Source: Pontibacter kalidii
GTDB lineage: Bacteria; Bacteroidota; Bacteroidia; Cytophagales; Hymenobacteraceae
Direction: 5' to 3'
Length of the DNA stretch: 64,000 nucleotides
NCBI RefSeq assembly: GCF_026278245.1
Contig: NZ_CP111079.1
Location: 2,730,501 to 2,794,500, forward strand
Below are positions 49,201 to 58,158 of the stretch, one piece after another (position 1 is the first letter of the stretch; every line of letters begins with the position of its first letter). The position numbers and the translations under genes were made by a program. Under the pieces are notes generated by a model, which worked only from the letters and a program-made list of their open reading frames with translations, was not told the origin of the DNA and did no database searches.

Positions 49201-49247
49201 CATTCCTGCAGCAGGGCGCAACAGCCCTCAGCAGGAATGTTTTGTTT
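49201..49247 (+). terminator. Intrinsic terminator of the GntR gene
   Basis: CATTCCTGC at 49201-49209 pairs perfectly with GCAGGAATG at 49231-49239, with an inner AGGGC/GCCCT stem. It is followed by TTTTGTTT and lies 56 bp after the stop codon. Confidence 0.88.
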
Positions 49248-49344
49248 CGAACATTTAGCTTATCCGTTTTAGTACCTCAACTGCACCGTGCTACCCATAC
49301 ACCCTCTGATGCACAAAAGTATCAGGCAGTATCCGATAATTTGC

Positions 49345-50182
49345 CTAGAAGCTATCTCATAAATGCCTTTAGCACTATTAGCATACATGCCAGTAAGATG
49401 AATGCTTTGAGTTTTCTTCCTTATACTCATACATGGTCACGCATCTTCTGTAATTGAATACCCAGGCGAAGAACCGCTCTACCTTCCATCTGCGCTTGTA
49501 ACGGCGGAGCTTTCTGCCGTCCTCTAGTCTTCTTCTTTTTTCTGTTGCCTCTGTGAGGCGCGATCATTTCAATGCCTTTCTGCTGCAGCGCTTGATCCAG
49601 AGGATCAGAGTCATAGGCTTTATCACCAATGAGCCTCTCAGGCAGGGGCTCTGCGAAACGCTCCTCCAACACCTTTCCCACCAATTTTACCTCGTGGGGA
49701 GATGCTGATTCGACTGACACAGATAAAACAGTACCACCAGCGCCTGTGACTGCCATGACCTAGGTCCCTTTGCCTCGTTTAGTCTTGCCAACAGAAGCTC
49801 CCCCTTGTTGGCCATGCAAAAGGAGCCGTCAATAAAGCACTCGCTCAAATCCACATCGCCTCTTTCGTGAAGGTCCCTGGCCAGCGCCTCCACCACCCGC
49901 TGCATCACGCCCTGCTCCTGCCACTGTTGAAACCTGCGGTGGCAGGGCTGGTATGGAGGATACACGGGCGGCAAGTGGCTCCATTGGGCTCCGGTCTTCA
50001 AGATCCAGAGAACCCCCTCGAGCACCTCGCGCTTATCTCTCCAGGGCCTGTCTTTGCCATCTGGCCTCTTTGCTCCATCAGGAATTAAATCCTTTAGCTT
50101 TTCCCATTGCTTATCCGTCAACTTCATGACAAACAAACACCATACAACTAAAGATCATCCCTATTTATGAGATAGCTTCTAG
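49345..50182 (-). mobile_element. IS5-family (IS427-like) insertion sequence, decayed
   Basis: The 16-bp ends AAGCTATCTCATAAAT (49349-49364) and ATTTATGAGATAGCTT (50163-50178) are perfect inverted repeats. Both are flanked by CTAG (49345-49348 and 50179-50182), the expected target duplication of this group. The 830-bp body carries a disrupted transposase on the minus strand. The element sits between the GntR terminator and purL and does not break a visible gene. Confidence 0.88.
49427..50136 (-). pseudogene. IS5-family transposase, frameshifted and with internal stop
   Basis: The N-terminal part (50136 to about 49790) begins MFVMKLTDKQWEKLKDLIP and carries WILKTGAQWSHLPP and FIDGSF, with the first DDE Asp in the last block. 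The C-terminal part (49756-49427) has GDKAYDSDPL (second Asp) but ends in [21 protein letters not shown] text in another frame. Between them the frame slips at the GGGGG run near 49800, and the frame that would read GASVGKTKRGKGT meets a TAG at about 49760. Programmed frameshifting is known in this group, but the extra stop argues for decay. Confidence 0.8.
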
Positions 50183-50252
50183 CCTCATAATGAAAAATTC
50201 CAAATTTAGTGTTGTCCTGAAGCACATTTAACCTTATTTGAAATTTAAACCG

Positions 50253-50260
50253 TACCTTTG
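50253..50260 (+). promoter_or_regulatory. -7 element of purL
   Basis: TACCTTTG is an exact TAnnTTTG match 22 bp before the purL ATG. The -33 side is weak (TTTA near 50227-50230). Confidence 0.55.
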
Positions 50261-50281
50261 TGACTTGAAAGGAAAATAAAC

Positions 50282-53200
50282 ATGCTTCACTTCTTTTTAA
50301 GTCAACCTGACACAGTTTACGCCCTGCAATCTAAAGGGGAACTAAACGCTACCGACATCCAAAAACTAGAATGGTTATTCGGCGACGCCACTCTAATGCA
50401 GGAAGCTGCGCTGAGTGGCTTTTTTGTTGGTCCTCGTGCTGCCATGATCACCCCATGGAGTACCAATGCCGTGGAGATCACCCAGAACATGGGTATTGAT
50501 GGAATCATCCGAATCGAGGAATTTAAAGTAGTAGCGGAAGATTCTACTGATTTTGACCCGATGCTTTCTCAAAAGTATAAGGGGCTGAATCAGGAGATCT
50601 ATACTATAAATATCCAGCCGGAGCCAGTACAGCCTATTACGGATATTGCGGCCTACAACAAGCAGGAAGGCCTGTCGCTAAGTGATGAAGAAGTTGAGTA
50701 CTTAAACCAGCTGGCTGAAAGAGTGGGCCGGCCATTAACCGACTCTGAAGTCTTCGGCTTTTCGCAGGTAAACTCCGAGCACTGCCGCCACAAGATCTTT
50801 AATGGCAAATTTGTGATCGATGGTGAAGAGAAACCAGCTTCGCTCTTCAAACTGATCCGCAAAACATCAGAAACAAACCCGAACAACATCGTTTCGGCCT
50901 ATAAAGATAACGTGGCCTTTATTAAAGGGCCGGTGGTACAGCAGTTTGCTCCAAAACGAGCCGATATTCCTGACTTCTACCAGGTAACTGATTTTGAGTC
51001 GGTAATTTCGATCAAAGCAGAAACGCACAACTTCCCGACGACAGTAGAGCCTTTCAACGGGGCCGCTACAGGTTCCGGCGGGGAGATCCGCGACCGACTG
51101 GCCGGTGGTCAGGGAGCGCTTCCGTTAGCCGGTACAGCGGTTTACATGACAGCTTTATCGCGACTGGAAAAAGACCGCCCTTGGGAAAAAGCCACGCAGG
51201 AAAGAAAGTGGTTGTACCAAACGCCGATGGATATCCTGATCAAAGCCTCGAACGGTGCGACTGATTTCGGTAACAAATTCGGTCAGCCGCTGATCACGGG
51301 CTCGGTACTTACTTTTGAGCACGACGAGAAAGCGGATAAACTGGAGGATCCGAGAAAACTGGGCTACGACAAAGTGATCATGCTGGCAGGTGGCGTTGGC
51401 TACGGCAAAGCCAGCCAGGCGCAGAAAGGGCACCCGAAAACTGGTGATAAGATTGTGATCCTTGGCGGTGAAAACTACCGCATCGGTATGGGCGGGGCAG
51501 CTGTATCGTCTGCTGATACCGGCGAGCACGGAACAGGCATAGAGTTGAACGCCATACAGCGCTCTAATCCGGAGATGCAGAAACGCGCTGCAAACGCTAT
51601 ACGCGGTATGGTGGAAAGTGAGCACAACCCGATTGTCTCCATTCACGACCATGGTGCGGGCGGCCACTTAAACTGCCTTTCTGAGCTGGTAGAAGAAACA
51701 GGCGGTAAAATAGACTTAGACAAGCTGCCGGTTGGCGACCCTACCCTTTCGGCTAAAGAGATCATCGGAAACGAATCGCAGGAGCGTATGGGTCTGGTAA
51801 TCGGTGAAGACGATATTGCTACCCTGCAAAAGATAGCGGATCGTGAGCGTGCCCCTATGTATACTGTGGGTGATGTGACCGGCGACCATCGCTTTACTTT
51901 CCAGTCTTCCACCACTGGCGAGAAGCCGATGGACCTGGAATTGAGCGACATGTTCGGCAGCTCGCCTAAAGTGGTAATGACCGACAAAACAATTAACAGA
52001 ATATACCAGCCGGTAAGCTATGATAAAAACCAGCTGTATACTTACCTGGAGCAACTACTGCAATTAGAGGCCGTGGCCTGCAAAGACTGGCTTACAAATA
52101 AAGTAGACCGCTGCGTGGGTGGCCGTGTGGCGAAACAGCAATGTGCTGGTCCGCTGCAGTTGCCACTGAACAACTGCGGTGTAATGGCGCTGGATTTCCA
52201 GGGCAAAGAAGGTATAGCTACTTCCATTGGACACTCCCCTATCTCGGCCCTAATTGATCCCGCAGCTGGTAGCCGGAATGCCATCGGCGAGTCATTGTCG
52301 AACATCGTGTGGGCTCCGCTGAAGGATGGTTTGAAGAGCGTCTCGCTTTCCGCCAACTGGATGTGGGCTTCTAAGAACGAGGGTGAGGACGCCCGTCTCT
52401 ACAAAGCTGTGGAAGCCTGCTCGGAATTCGCGATTGCCTTGGGCATTAATATCCCAACCGGAAAAGACTCGCTTTCGATGAAGCAGAAGTATAAAAACGA
52501 GGAAGTGATTGCACCGGGTACGGTAATCATTTCTGCCGCAGGCAATTGCAGCAACGTACGACAGGTGGTTGAGCCGGTGTTGCAGTGCGACGGTGGTAAC
52601 ATCTACTACATCAACCTTTCTAACGACGACTTCAAACTGGGTGGTTCTTCTTTTGCACAGATAGTAAACAGAGTCGGTAACGAAACACCGGATATCACCG
52701 ATGCAGCTTCTTTCGGAAATGCTTTCAACACACTGCAGGGCCTAATCAGAGAAGGTAAAATAGAGGCAGGTCATGATATAGGCAGTGGCGGTCTGATCAC
52801 CACCCTGCTGGAGATGTGCTTTGCGGACAACAACCTGGGCGCAACCATCGACCTGACCTCCCTGGGTGAGGAAGACAGCGTCAAAGTATTGTTCGCTGAA
52901 AATATCGGCGTAGTATTCCAAGCGTCGGCAGACGTAGAAGCTACATTAGAAGCGAACAAGGTACCGTTCCACAAAATTGGTATAGCTACCTCTTCTGCCA
53001 CGCTTGAACTGAAAAACGGAGCGGATGCTTACAGCTTCGATATTGCCCGGCTACGAGATACCTGGTTTAAAACCTCGTACCTGCTGGACATCAAGCAAAG
53101 CGGCCCGGTAAGTGCAAAAGAGCGTTTCGACAACTATAAGAAGCACGAACTGAAGTATAAATTTCCAGAAAGATTTGACGGAAAGAAGCCGGTAATTGAT

Positions 53201-53965
53201 ACTTCCAAGCCAAGAATAAAGGCAGCTATCATCCGCGAGAAAGGAAGTAACTCCGAGCGTGAAATGGCCAACGCCATGTACATGGCAGGTTTCGACGTGA
53301 AAGACGTACACATGACGGACCTTATCTCCGGAAGAGAAACGCTGGAGGATATCCGATTCATCGGTGCAGTGGGTGGCTTCTCTAACTCAGACGTACTAGG
53401 GTCGGCAAAAGGATGGGCCGGAGCCTTTATGTACAACGAAAAAGCAAAGACCGCCATCGAGAACTTCTTTAAGCGAGAGGATACGCTGTCGGTAGGTATA
53501 TGTAACGGCTGTCAGCTATTCGTGGAGCTTGGATTTATTACCATGGGGCATGATCAGAAGGCCAGAATGCTGCATAACGTGAGTCAGAAGCACGAAAGTA
53601 TCTTTACGTCCTTAACCATCCAGGAGAACAAATCAGTAATGCTCTCTAGCCTGGCCGGTAGCACATTGGGTGTTTGGGTATCGCACGGCGAGGGCCGCTT
53701 CAGCCTGCCGCATACCGAGGATCAGTACCAGATCGTTGGCAAGTATGGATACGACACCTATCCGGCCTGTCCTAACGGCTCTGACTATAACACGGCCATG
53801 ATTTGCGATGAAACAGGACGTCACCTGGTGATGATGCCGCACATCGAACGATCGCTTCTGCAGTGGCAGTGGGCACACTACCCAAAAGGGCGCCAGGATG
53901 AGGTATCGCCATGGATGGAAGCATTCGTGAACGCCAGAAAGTGGCTGGAGGCAAATGATAATTAA
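50282..53965 (+). CDS. purL: Phosphoribosylformylglycinamidine synthase (large PurL)
   Basis: Purine biosynthesis enzyme converting FGAR, ATP and glutamine to FGAM in the cytoplasm. At 1227 aa it is the long form containing all parts: an N-terminal PurS-like domain (about 1-150), a linker with FSQVNSEHCRHKIFNGKF, two AIR-synthase-like halves (SIKAETHNFPTTVEPFNGAATGSGGEIRDR and SIGHSPISALIDPAAGSRNAIGE), and a C-terminal class I glutamine amidotransferase with the catalytic Cys in VGICNGCQ and HGEGRFSLP. It is a housekeeping gene unrelated to the glycan units. The -7 element and a terminator frame it as a single-gene unit. Confidence 0.98.
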   Translation: MLHFFLSQPDTVYALQSKGELNATDIQKLEWLFGDATLMQEAALSGFFVGPRAAMITPWSTNAVEITQNMGIDGIIRIEEFKVVAEDSTDFDPMLSQKYKGLNQEIYTINIQPEPVQPITDIAAYNKQEGLSLSDEEVEYLNQLAERVGRPLTDSEVFGFSQVNSEHCRHKIFNGKFVIDGEEKPASLFKLIRKTSETNPNNIVSAYKDNVAFIKGPVVQQFAPKRADIPDFYQVTDFESVISIKAETHNFPTTVEPFNGAATGSGGEIRDRLAGGQGALPLAGTAVYMTALSRLEKDRPWEKATQERKWLYQTPMDILIKASNGATDFGNKFGQPLITGSVLTFEHDEKADKLEDPRKLGYDKVIMLAGGVGYGKASQAQKGHPKTGDKIVILGGENYRIGMGGAAVSSADTGEHGTGIELNAIQRSNPEMQKRAANAIRGMVESEHNPIVSIHDHGAGGHLNCLSELVEETGGKIDLDKLPVGDPTLSAKEIIGNESQERMGLVIGEDDIATLQKIADRERAPMYTVGDVTGDHRFTFQSSTTGEKPMDLELSDMFGSSPKVVMTDKTINRIYQPVSYDKNQLYTYLEQLLQLEAVACKDWLTNKVDRCVGGRVAKQQCAGPLQLPLNNCGVMALDFQGKEGIATSIGHSPISALIDPAAGSRNAIGESLSNIVWAPLKDGLKSVSLSANWMWASKNEGEDARLYKAVEACSEFAIALGINIPTGKDSLSMKQKYKNEEVIAPGTVIISAAGNCSNVRQVVEPVLQCDGGNIYYINLSNDDFKLGGSSFAQIVNRVGNETPDITDAASFGNAFNTLQGLIREGKIEAGHDIGSGGLITTLLEMCFADNNLGATIDLTSLGEEDSVKVLFAENIGVVFQASADVEATLEANKVPFHKIGIATSSATLELKNGADAYSFDIARLRDTWFKTSYLLDIKQSGPVSAKERFDNYKKHELKYKFPERFDGKKPVIDTSKPRIKAAIIREKGSNSEREMANAMYMAGFDVKDVHMTDLISGRETLEDIRFIGAVGGFSNSDVLGSAKGWAGAFMYNEKAKTAIENFFKREDTLSVGICNGCQLFVELGFITMGHDQKARMLHNVSQKHESIFTSLTIQENKSVMLSSLAGSTLGVWVSHGEGRFSLPHTEDQYQIVGKYGYDTYPACPNGSDYNTAMICDETGRHLVMMPHIERSLLQWQWAHYPKGRQDEVSPWMEAFVNARKWLEANDN

Positions 53966-54309
53966 CAGAAACGGGATTATTATATTAACCCGGCGGCTGG
54001 TGTTTACTGCCAGGCTATTTCTAAATAAGTATAGAATTTGTCTGAATCCCTGTGGGTAAGGTTCGACAATTTATTCCCTCGGTCTACTTGAAAGCCTCTC
54101 AGCTCACGCTGAGGGGCTTTTTTTAATGTAGTGCATAACCTTAAAAGCTGTTTCTGGGCCGCTTTAGTTCGTTTTTATCTCGTAATTAATTTGTCGTAAT
54201 AGCCTTTTTTACTTATAGCCGATGCAATGCTTGCAAGCCACGCGTAGGCGATACGGACTTGTAATGGGTCTTAACTGGTTAATTTATTAAACTTCTCTAT
54301 ATTAAATTA
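53966..54309. other. Non-coding gap between convergent purL and GH92 genes
   Basis: A 344-bp stretch. It contains the purL terminator and otherwise AT-rich sequence with no ORF of interest and no RNA gene that I can support. Confidence 0.6.
54093..54124 (+). terminator. Intrinsic terminator of purL
   Basis: AGCCTCTCAGC at 54093-54103 pairs with GCTGAGGGGCT at 54108-54118 around a short loop, followed by seven T. One G-U or mismatch position is present. Confidence 0.88.
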
Positions 54310-56406
54310 TTACTGTGGCTGTTGCAAACTGGAAACCCATTTGTTCGCAACTCCCCAGCTTTTCTCAGGCTCATCAGAAGCTATTATAATCAGCTTACCA
54401 CCAGCCATAATCTCCTCATGTGTTAGCCAGTTCCGGTTCAGCTTTTTCCCATTTAAGGTTACCTGTTTGATGTAATAGTTTTCATCTGCGTAATTCTCTA
54501 CCTGAATAGAAAAGCTTTCTCCATTGGCCCACTTTACCTCAGCTGATTCAAAGAGAGGCACATTTAGGTAATACACCGGCCAGCCGACGCAGGCAGGTTG
54601 TATACCTAAAGAAGTTAAAACAAACCAGGAGGACATAGCTCCAGCATCGTCGTCCATTGTTCTGAGGTAAGCCTGCGGCTGATTTTTGTAGATAACACCT
54701 ATGTAGGACCCCACTCCCCGACTGTTGTCGTTAAAGTAATGCTGCACAACAGTATCTACAGCCAACCGATGCATCAAGGCCTGCGATTTCCAAGGTTCTG
54801 AAGTAGCATTGTATAGCAGTGGCACCTGAAGATCCGGCTCATTAGCACGGTTATGGTAATCTTTTCCAAAGAACTCGTCCAGTTGGTTTATAAAAGTTTG
54901 CTCGCCACCTGTCAGTTCTATCAACCCTTTTACATCGAAAGGAACAGACCACCTGTATTGCCAGATTGTGCCCTGGTACATCCCGCGTGCAGACATGCGG
55001 TTCACATCGTCCCGGGTTAAGTCTTTAAAGTCTTTCTCCCAATAGCTTTTATACTCCAAAGCCTTTTGCCTATACTTCTCGCTTAGCTTATCCTGATTCA
55101 GCTCCTTTAAAATCTGCGACAAAGCCCAGGCATCGTAGGAAGACTCTAATGCTTTATCAGGATGTGTATAATCCAGCTTGTCCACTTCCTGCATTAGAGA
55201 ATCCAGAATGGATGGAAAATCGATTTTATACCCTTTACGATAGGCATCCAACAGCACTACGATGGCATGTTCTGTACGCACCGTGTTGGAAGGCTCATGT
55301 GCAGTAGCAAAGTCTTTTTTGCCATACGGATAAAGGTTGGCTATAGAGGAAGCTATGTCCTGGAACCTTTCCGGGTAAGCAAAGGATAGCAAGGGTAACT
55401 GTGTTTTGTAGTTGTCCCAGATGGCCCATCCGTTATAGACGGTGCTTTTGGAAGTTTGCAAAGAGCCATCAATAGCCCGATACGTACCATCTTCCTCCGA
55501 AACTACATATGGTGACTGTACTGCCCGGTAAAGCAAGGAATAAAAAAGCTTTTCTCTTTCAGGGTCCCCCTTTACCTGGATACGGCTCAATAGCTCGTTC
55601 CAGTCACTTATACTCTTTTGCTTTACCTGCTCAAAGGGCTCATGTTTTAGTGCAGCCTTGGCATGCGCTGCATCCACAGATGAGAAAGCTACCTCTGCAT
55701 ATACGTCCTGTTGATCCGGGGCAAACGAAGCTACCAGCTCATGTTCACTTATAGTAGCCCACTTTACCGGTTGCCTAAAGTGCATTGCATAGTAAATACG
55801 GTAGGTACCGACACTACAAGTAGTTTTTGCTTCTATCCAACCACTTAAAGTATTACCACTAACAGTGTGTTCTTCTGCCACAAAGCCTCCTACAAAAGCA
55901 TGGCTTAAATCAATGTAAACGCCCTTTTTACCTACAGGTAACTGGTAATGATGTACACCACTGTTTTTGAAAACAGCAAACTCCGCTTTGATCTTGTTCT
56001 TAAAACCTACCTGGTAATAGCCCGGACCTGCTTTTTCCTCTGATTTGATCAAGGGTGTTGCATCCGGAACATCACCCAAGAATGGTTTAACCAGAATAAT
56101 ACCTCCGCTGCCCAGACAACCTACCCCTTCAAAACGGTTATGTGTGAAACCTAAAAATTCTTTGGCCAAATATTCATACCCTGTATGCGTAGCAGGGTAT
56201 GTCTGGGGGCCTATACTCAACATACTGAAGGGGTAAGAAGCTGCCGGTGACAGTTGCCCATGATCGCCGGAAGAGCCTAGGAAAACATTTACTTTTTCCT
56301 CAGGTGCACCCTTGCCGGCTACCTGCATTTGTTTTTGCTGTGCAACATTGCCCTGTTGCTGGCAGCCACTCAGGATGACTATGAATAATAGAATTAATAA
56401 TCGCAT
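54310..56406 (-). CDS. GH92 alpha-mannosidase-family lipoprotein with Gln in place of the catalytic acid
   Basis: Calcium-dependent exo-alpha-mannosidase family. Lipobox Cys15 (ILSGC) predicts a lipoprotein. VNVFLGSSGDHGQLSPAASYPF near 39-60, NGWAIWDNYKTQLPL near 325-339, and NEPDLQVPLLYN near 522-533 mark GH92. The base aspartates are kept at 585-587 (TMDDDAGAMSSWF). At the general-acid site, the usual YxEGxxWQY reads MYQGTIWQY, giving Gln478 instead of Glu. In the Cellulosimicrobium GH92 enzyme that hydrolyses mannose-1-phospho-6-mannose, the same Glu is Gln, because a phosphate leaving group needs no acid. So mannosyl-phosphate cleavage is predicted; inactivity or an altered linkage is the alternative. 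It lies 87 bp after susD4, behind a hairpin. Confidence 0.9.
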   Translation of the reverse strand: MRLLILLFIVILSGCQQQGNVAQQKQMQVAGKGAPEEKVNVFLGSSGDHGQLSPAASYPFSMLSIGPQTYPATHTGYEYLAKEFLGFTHNRFEGVGCLGSGGIILVKPFLGDVPDATPLIKSEEKAGPGYYQVGFKNKIKAEFAVFKNSGVHHYQLPVGKKGVYIDLSHAFVGGFVAEEHTVSGNTLSGWIEAKTTCSVGTYRIYYAMHFRQPVKWATISEHELVASFAPDQQDVYAEVAFSSVDAAHAKAALKHEPFEQVKQKSISDWNELLSRIQVKGDPEREKLFYSLLYRAVQSPYVVSEEDGTYRAIDGSLQTSKSTVYNGWAIWDNYKTQLPLLSFAYPERFQDIASSIANLYPYGKKDFATAHEPSNTVRTEHAIVVLLDAYRKGYKIDFPSILDSLMQEVDKLDYTHPDKALESSYDAWALSQILKELNQDKLSEKYRQKALEYKSYWEKDFKDLTRDDVNRMSARGMYQGTIWQYRWSVPFDVKGLIELTGGEQTFINQLDEFFGKDYHNRANEPDLQVPLLYNATSEPWKSQALMHRLAVDTVVQHYFNDNSRGVGSYIGVIYKNQPQAYLRTMDDDAGAMSSWFVLTSLGIQPACVGWPVYYLNVPLFESAEVKWANGESFSIQVENYADENYYIKQVTLNGKKLNRNWLTHEEIMAGGKLIIIASDEPEKSWGVANKWVSSLQQPQ

Positions 56407-56428
56407 TAGGTTTATAAAAAGTTATAAA

Positions 56429-56463
56429 TACCACAGGCAGCCTTATAGTATGGCTGCCTGTGG
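56429..56463 (-). terminator. Post-susD4 hairpin, 13-bp perfect stem
   Basis: ACCACAGGCAGCC at 56429-56441 and its exact reverse complement at 56451-56463 enclose a 9-nt loop. In minus RNA an A/U-rich tail follows. It stands between susD4 and the GH92 gene and can attenuate transcription or shield susCD mRNA. Confidence 0.8.
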
Positions 56464-56493
56464 TAAATTGTGGTATAAATAGTTAAACTCTCA

Positions 56494-58146
56494 TTACTTC
56501 GTACTTGCCAGGTAATCCAAATACTTTTGCGGCACAGGGAAATAGTTGTGAGTACCTTCTATGAAATTCGCATTCGTTAAATGAGTTCTCCTGGTTTTCT
56601 CCACCTCCAAATACGCATTGATTGTTTCCGCAGCCACTCCCCAGCGTACCAAATCAAAGAAACGATGCCCTTCCATAGCCAGCTCTAACCTGCGCTCCGT
56701 CCGAACGGCCTCACGGGCTGTGGCTTGGTTTGTCCAAGGGGTATTATATGTCTCGATTCTATAGTTGGCGGCTGGTGCTGTTTCTTGCAGGTTCATAACA
56801 TACTGGCTGTCTTTAGCTCTTCCCCTTACCTGGTTCACCACAGCTCTTGCTCCTTCCAGGTCACCCAGCTCAACCAAAGCCTCTGCTTTCCATAGCAACA
56901 AGTCAGCATAGCGGATTATGTAATAATTCAGTGCGCTAATGTAAGGCCAGGTCTTGATCTGGTAAGGAGAGTTGGCGGACACAATTCGCTTTTTAGGCGC
57001 AAAAGGCCCATAGGTTGAAAGATCCCGTGCCCAGCTTGCCTCATACAACACGCCTAAGTCCAGATAAGGTATACCTGGTCTTCCTACTGTATGGTCCAAC
57101 CGTGGATCTACAAAATCTGTTTCGGCAAGGTTCTTATTATCCAGTACCGGCACTCCGTTAGCGCTCGTTTTGTAGGCATTGACAAGGTTTTGAGACGGGC
57201 GGTGAAAGCCATACTGTGAATAGAAAGGGCCACCAGGTGCAGACAAACGATCACCTATACTTCCATTGTAATTATCTGGAGCCCCGTCGAGCACTGAATG
57301 CTGAACAGCAAATATTATCTCAGAGCTGTTATCGTTTTCAGGAAGGAAGACATCCCTGAAGTTAGGAAGTAGGCTGTACTTGTTACTATTGATAACTTCA
57401 TTCGCGGCATCCAGGGCATTCTGCCATTGTCCCTGAAAGATGTAAGTCTTTGCCAGATAAGCTTTCGCCGTCATTTTGTTCGGGCGCCCCACCTCCTCCT
57501 GTTCATTGGGCAGCCTCTCATAGGCGTTGCTGAAATTTTCCTCTATTTTATCCCACAGCTGCTCAGAGGTATATTGGGTGTGAGACACAGCATAGTCCTT
57601 AACAGTTGCAGCTGTTTCGTCTATGTATGGTATGGTGTTGTATATTTTTTTAAGCTCAAAGTAATAATGTCCTCGAAGGAAGTACAGTTCACCCATCCGG
57701 TTCTCTTTTAGAGCCGCATCGTATTCCTGCGAACTCTGAAGCAGCCTCATAGCCTCGTTTGTTCTTTTCACCCCTTCATAAAGCGCCACCCATTTTCGCT
57801 CAATGTCAATAATGGTCGGGTTCGTATTGAATATTTCCATCAGGTGAATGTTATTCTGGTCCCCTGTACCACCACCTCCTTTATAGGCATCATCTGAAAC
57901 CACGTCCCCAAAGCTCCAGTTGGAGGCAGGTGAATTGAAGGCACTGCTAGAGCCATCGTACTGGCCATTTAGCAAACTGTATGCTGCTATGATTGCCCTA
58001 TCAACATTACCTGGGCTTGTCATTTCTGAAGGAGAAATTTCTCCATATGTCATTTCTTCAAGATAGTCGTCAGAGCAGGAAGAAGAAAATATGACAAGAG
58101 CAGTAAAAACTAATTTTGAAGTATTTGTAGTTTTAAAAAAATTCAT
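56494..58146 (-). CDS. SusD-like glycan-binding lipoprotein 4
   Basis: Surface lipoprotein partner of SusC4. The signal ends in a lipobox with Cys24 (IFSSSC), followed by SDDYLEEMTYGEISPSEM. MGELYFLRGHYYFELKKIYNTIPYI and TERRLELAMEGHRFFDLVRWG are SusD blocks, and YFPVPQKYLDYL is the usual C-terminal end. At 550 aa it is of normal size. It is 12 bp after susC4. With only the GH92 gene behind it, the ligand is probably a mannose-containing glycan. Confidence 0.95.
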   Translation of the reverse strand: MNFFKTTNTSKLVFTALVIFSSSCSDDYLEEMTYGEISPSEMTSPGNVDRAIIAAYSLLNGQYDGSSSAFNSPASNWSFGDVVSDDAYKGGGGTGDQNNIHLMEIFNTNPTIIDIERKWVALYEGVKRTNEAMRLLQSSQEYDAALKENRMGELYFLRGHYYFELKKIYNTIPYIDETAATVKDYAVSHTQYTSEQLWDKIEENFSNAYERLPNEQEEVGRPNKMTAKAYLAKTYIFQGQWQNALDAANEVINSNKYSLLPNFRDVFLPENDNSSEIIFAVQHSVLDGAPDNYNGSIGDRLSAPGGPFYSQYGFHRPSQNLVNAYKTSANGVPVLDNKNLAETDFVDPRLDHTVGRPGIPYLDLGVLYEASWARDLSTYGPFAPKKRIVSANSPYQIKTWPYISALNYYIIRYADLLLWKAEALVELGDLEGARAVVNQVRGRAKDSQYVMNLQETAPAANYRIETYNTPWTNQATAREAVRTERRLELAMEGHRFFDLVRWGVAAETINAYLEVEKTRRTHLTNANFIEGTHNYFPVPQKYLDYLASTK

Positions 58147-58158
58147 ACCGTTTTTAGT

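Noticed and set aside
54050..54080. GGTTCGACAATTTATTCCC, which looks like a tRNA T-arm
   Set aside because: No acceptor, anticodon or D-arm could be matched around it; it lies in the purL terminator region.
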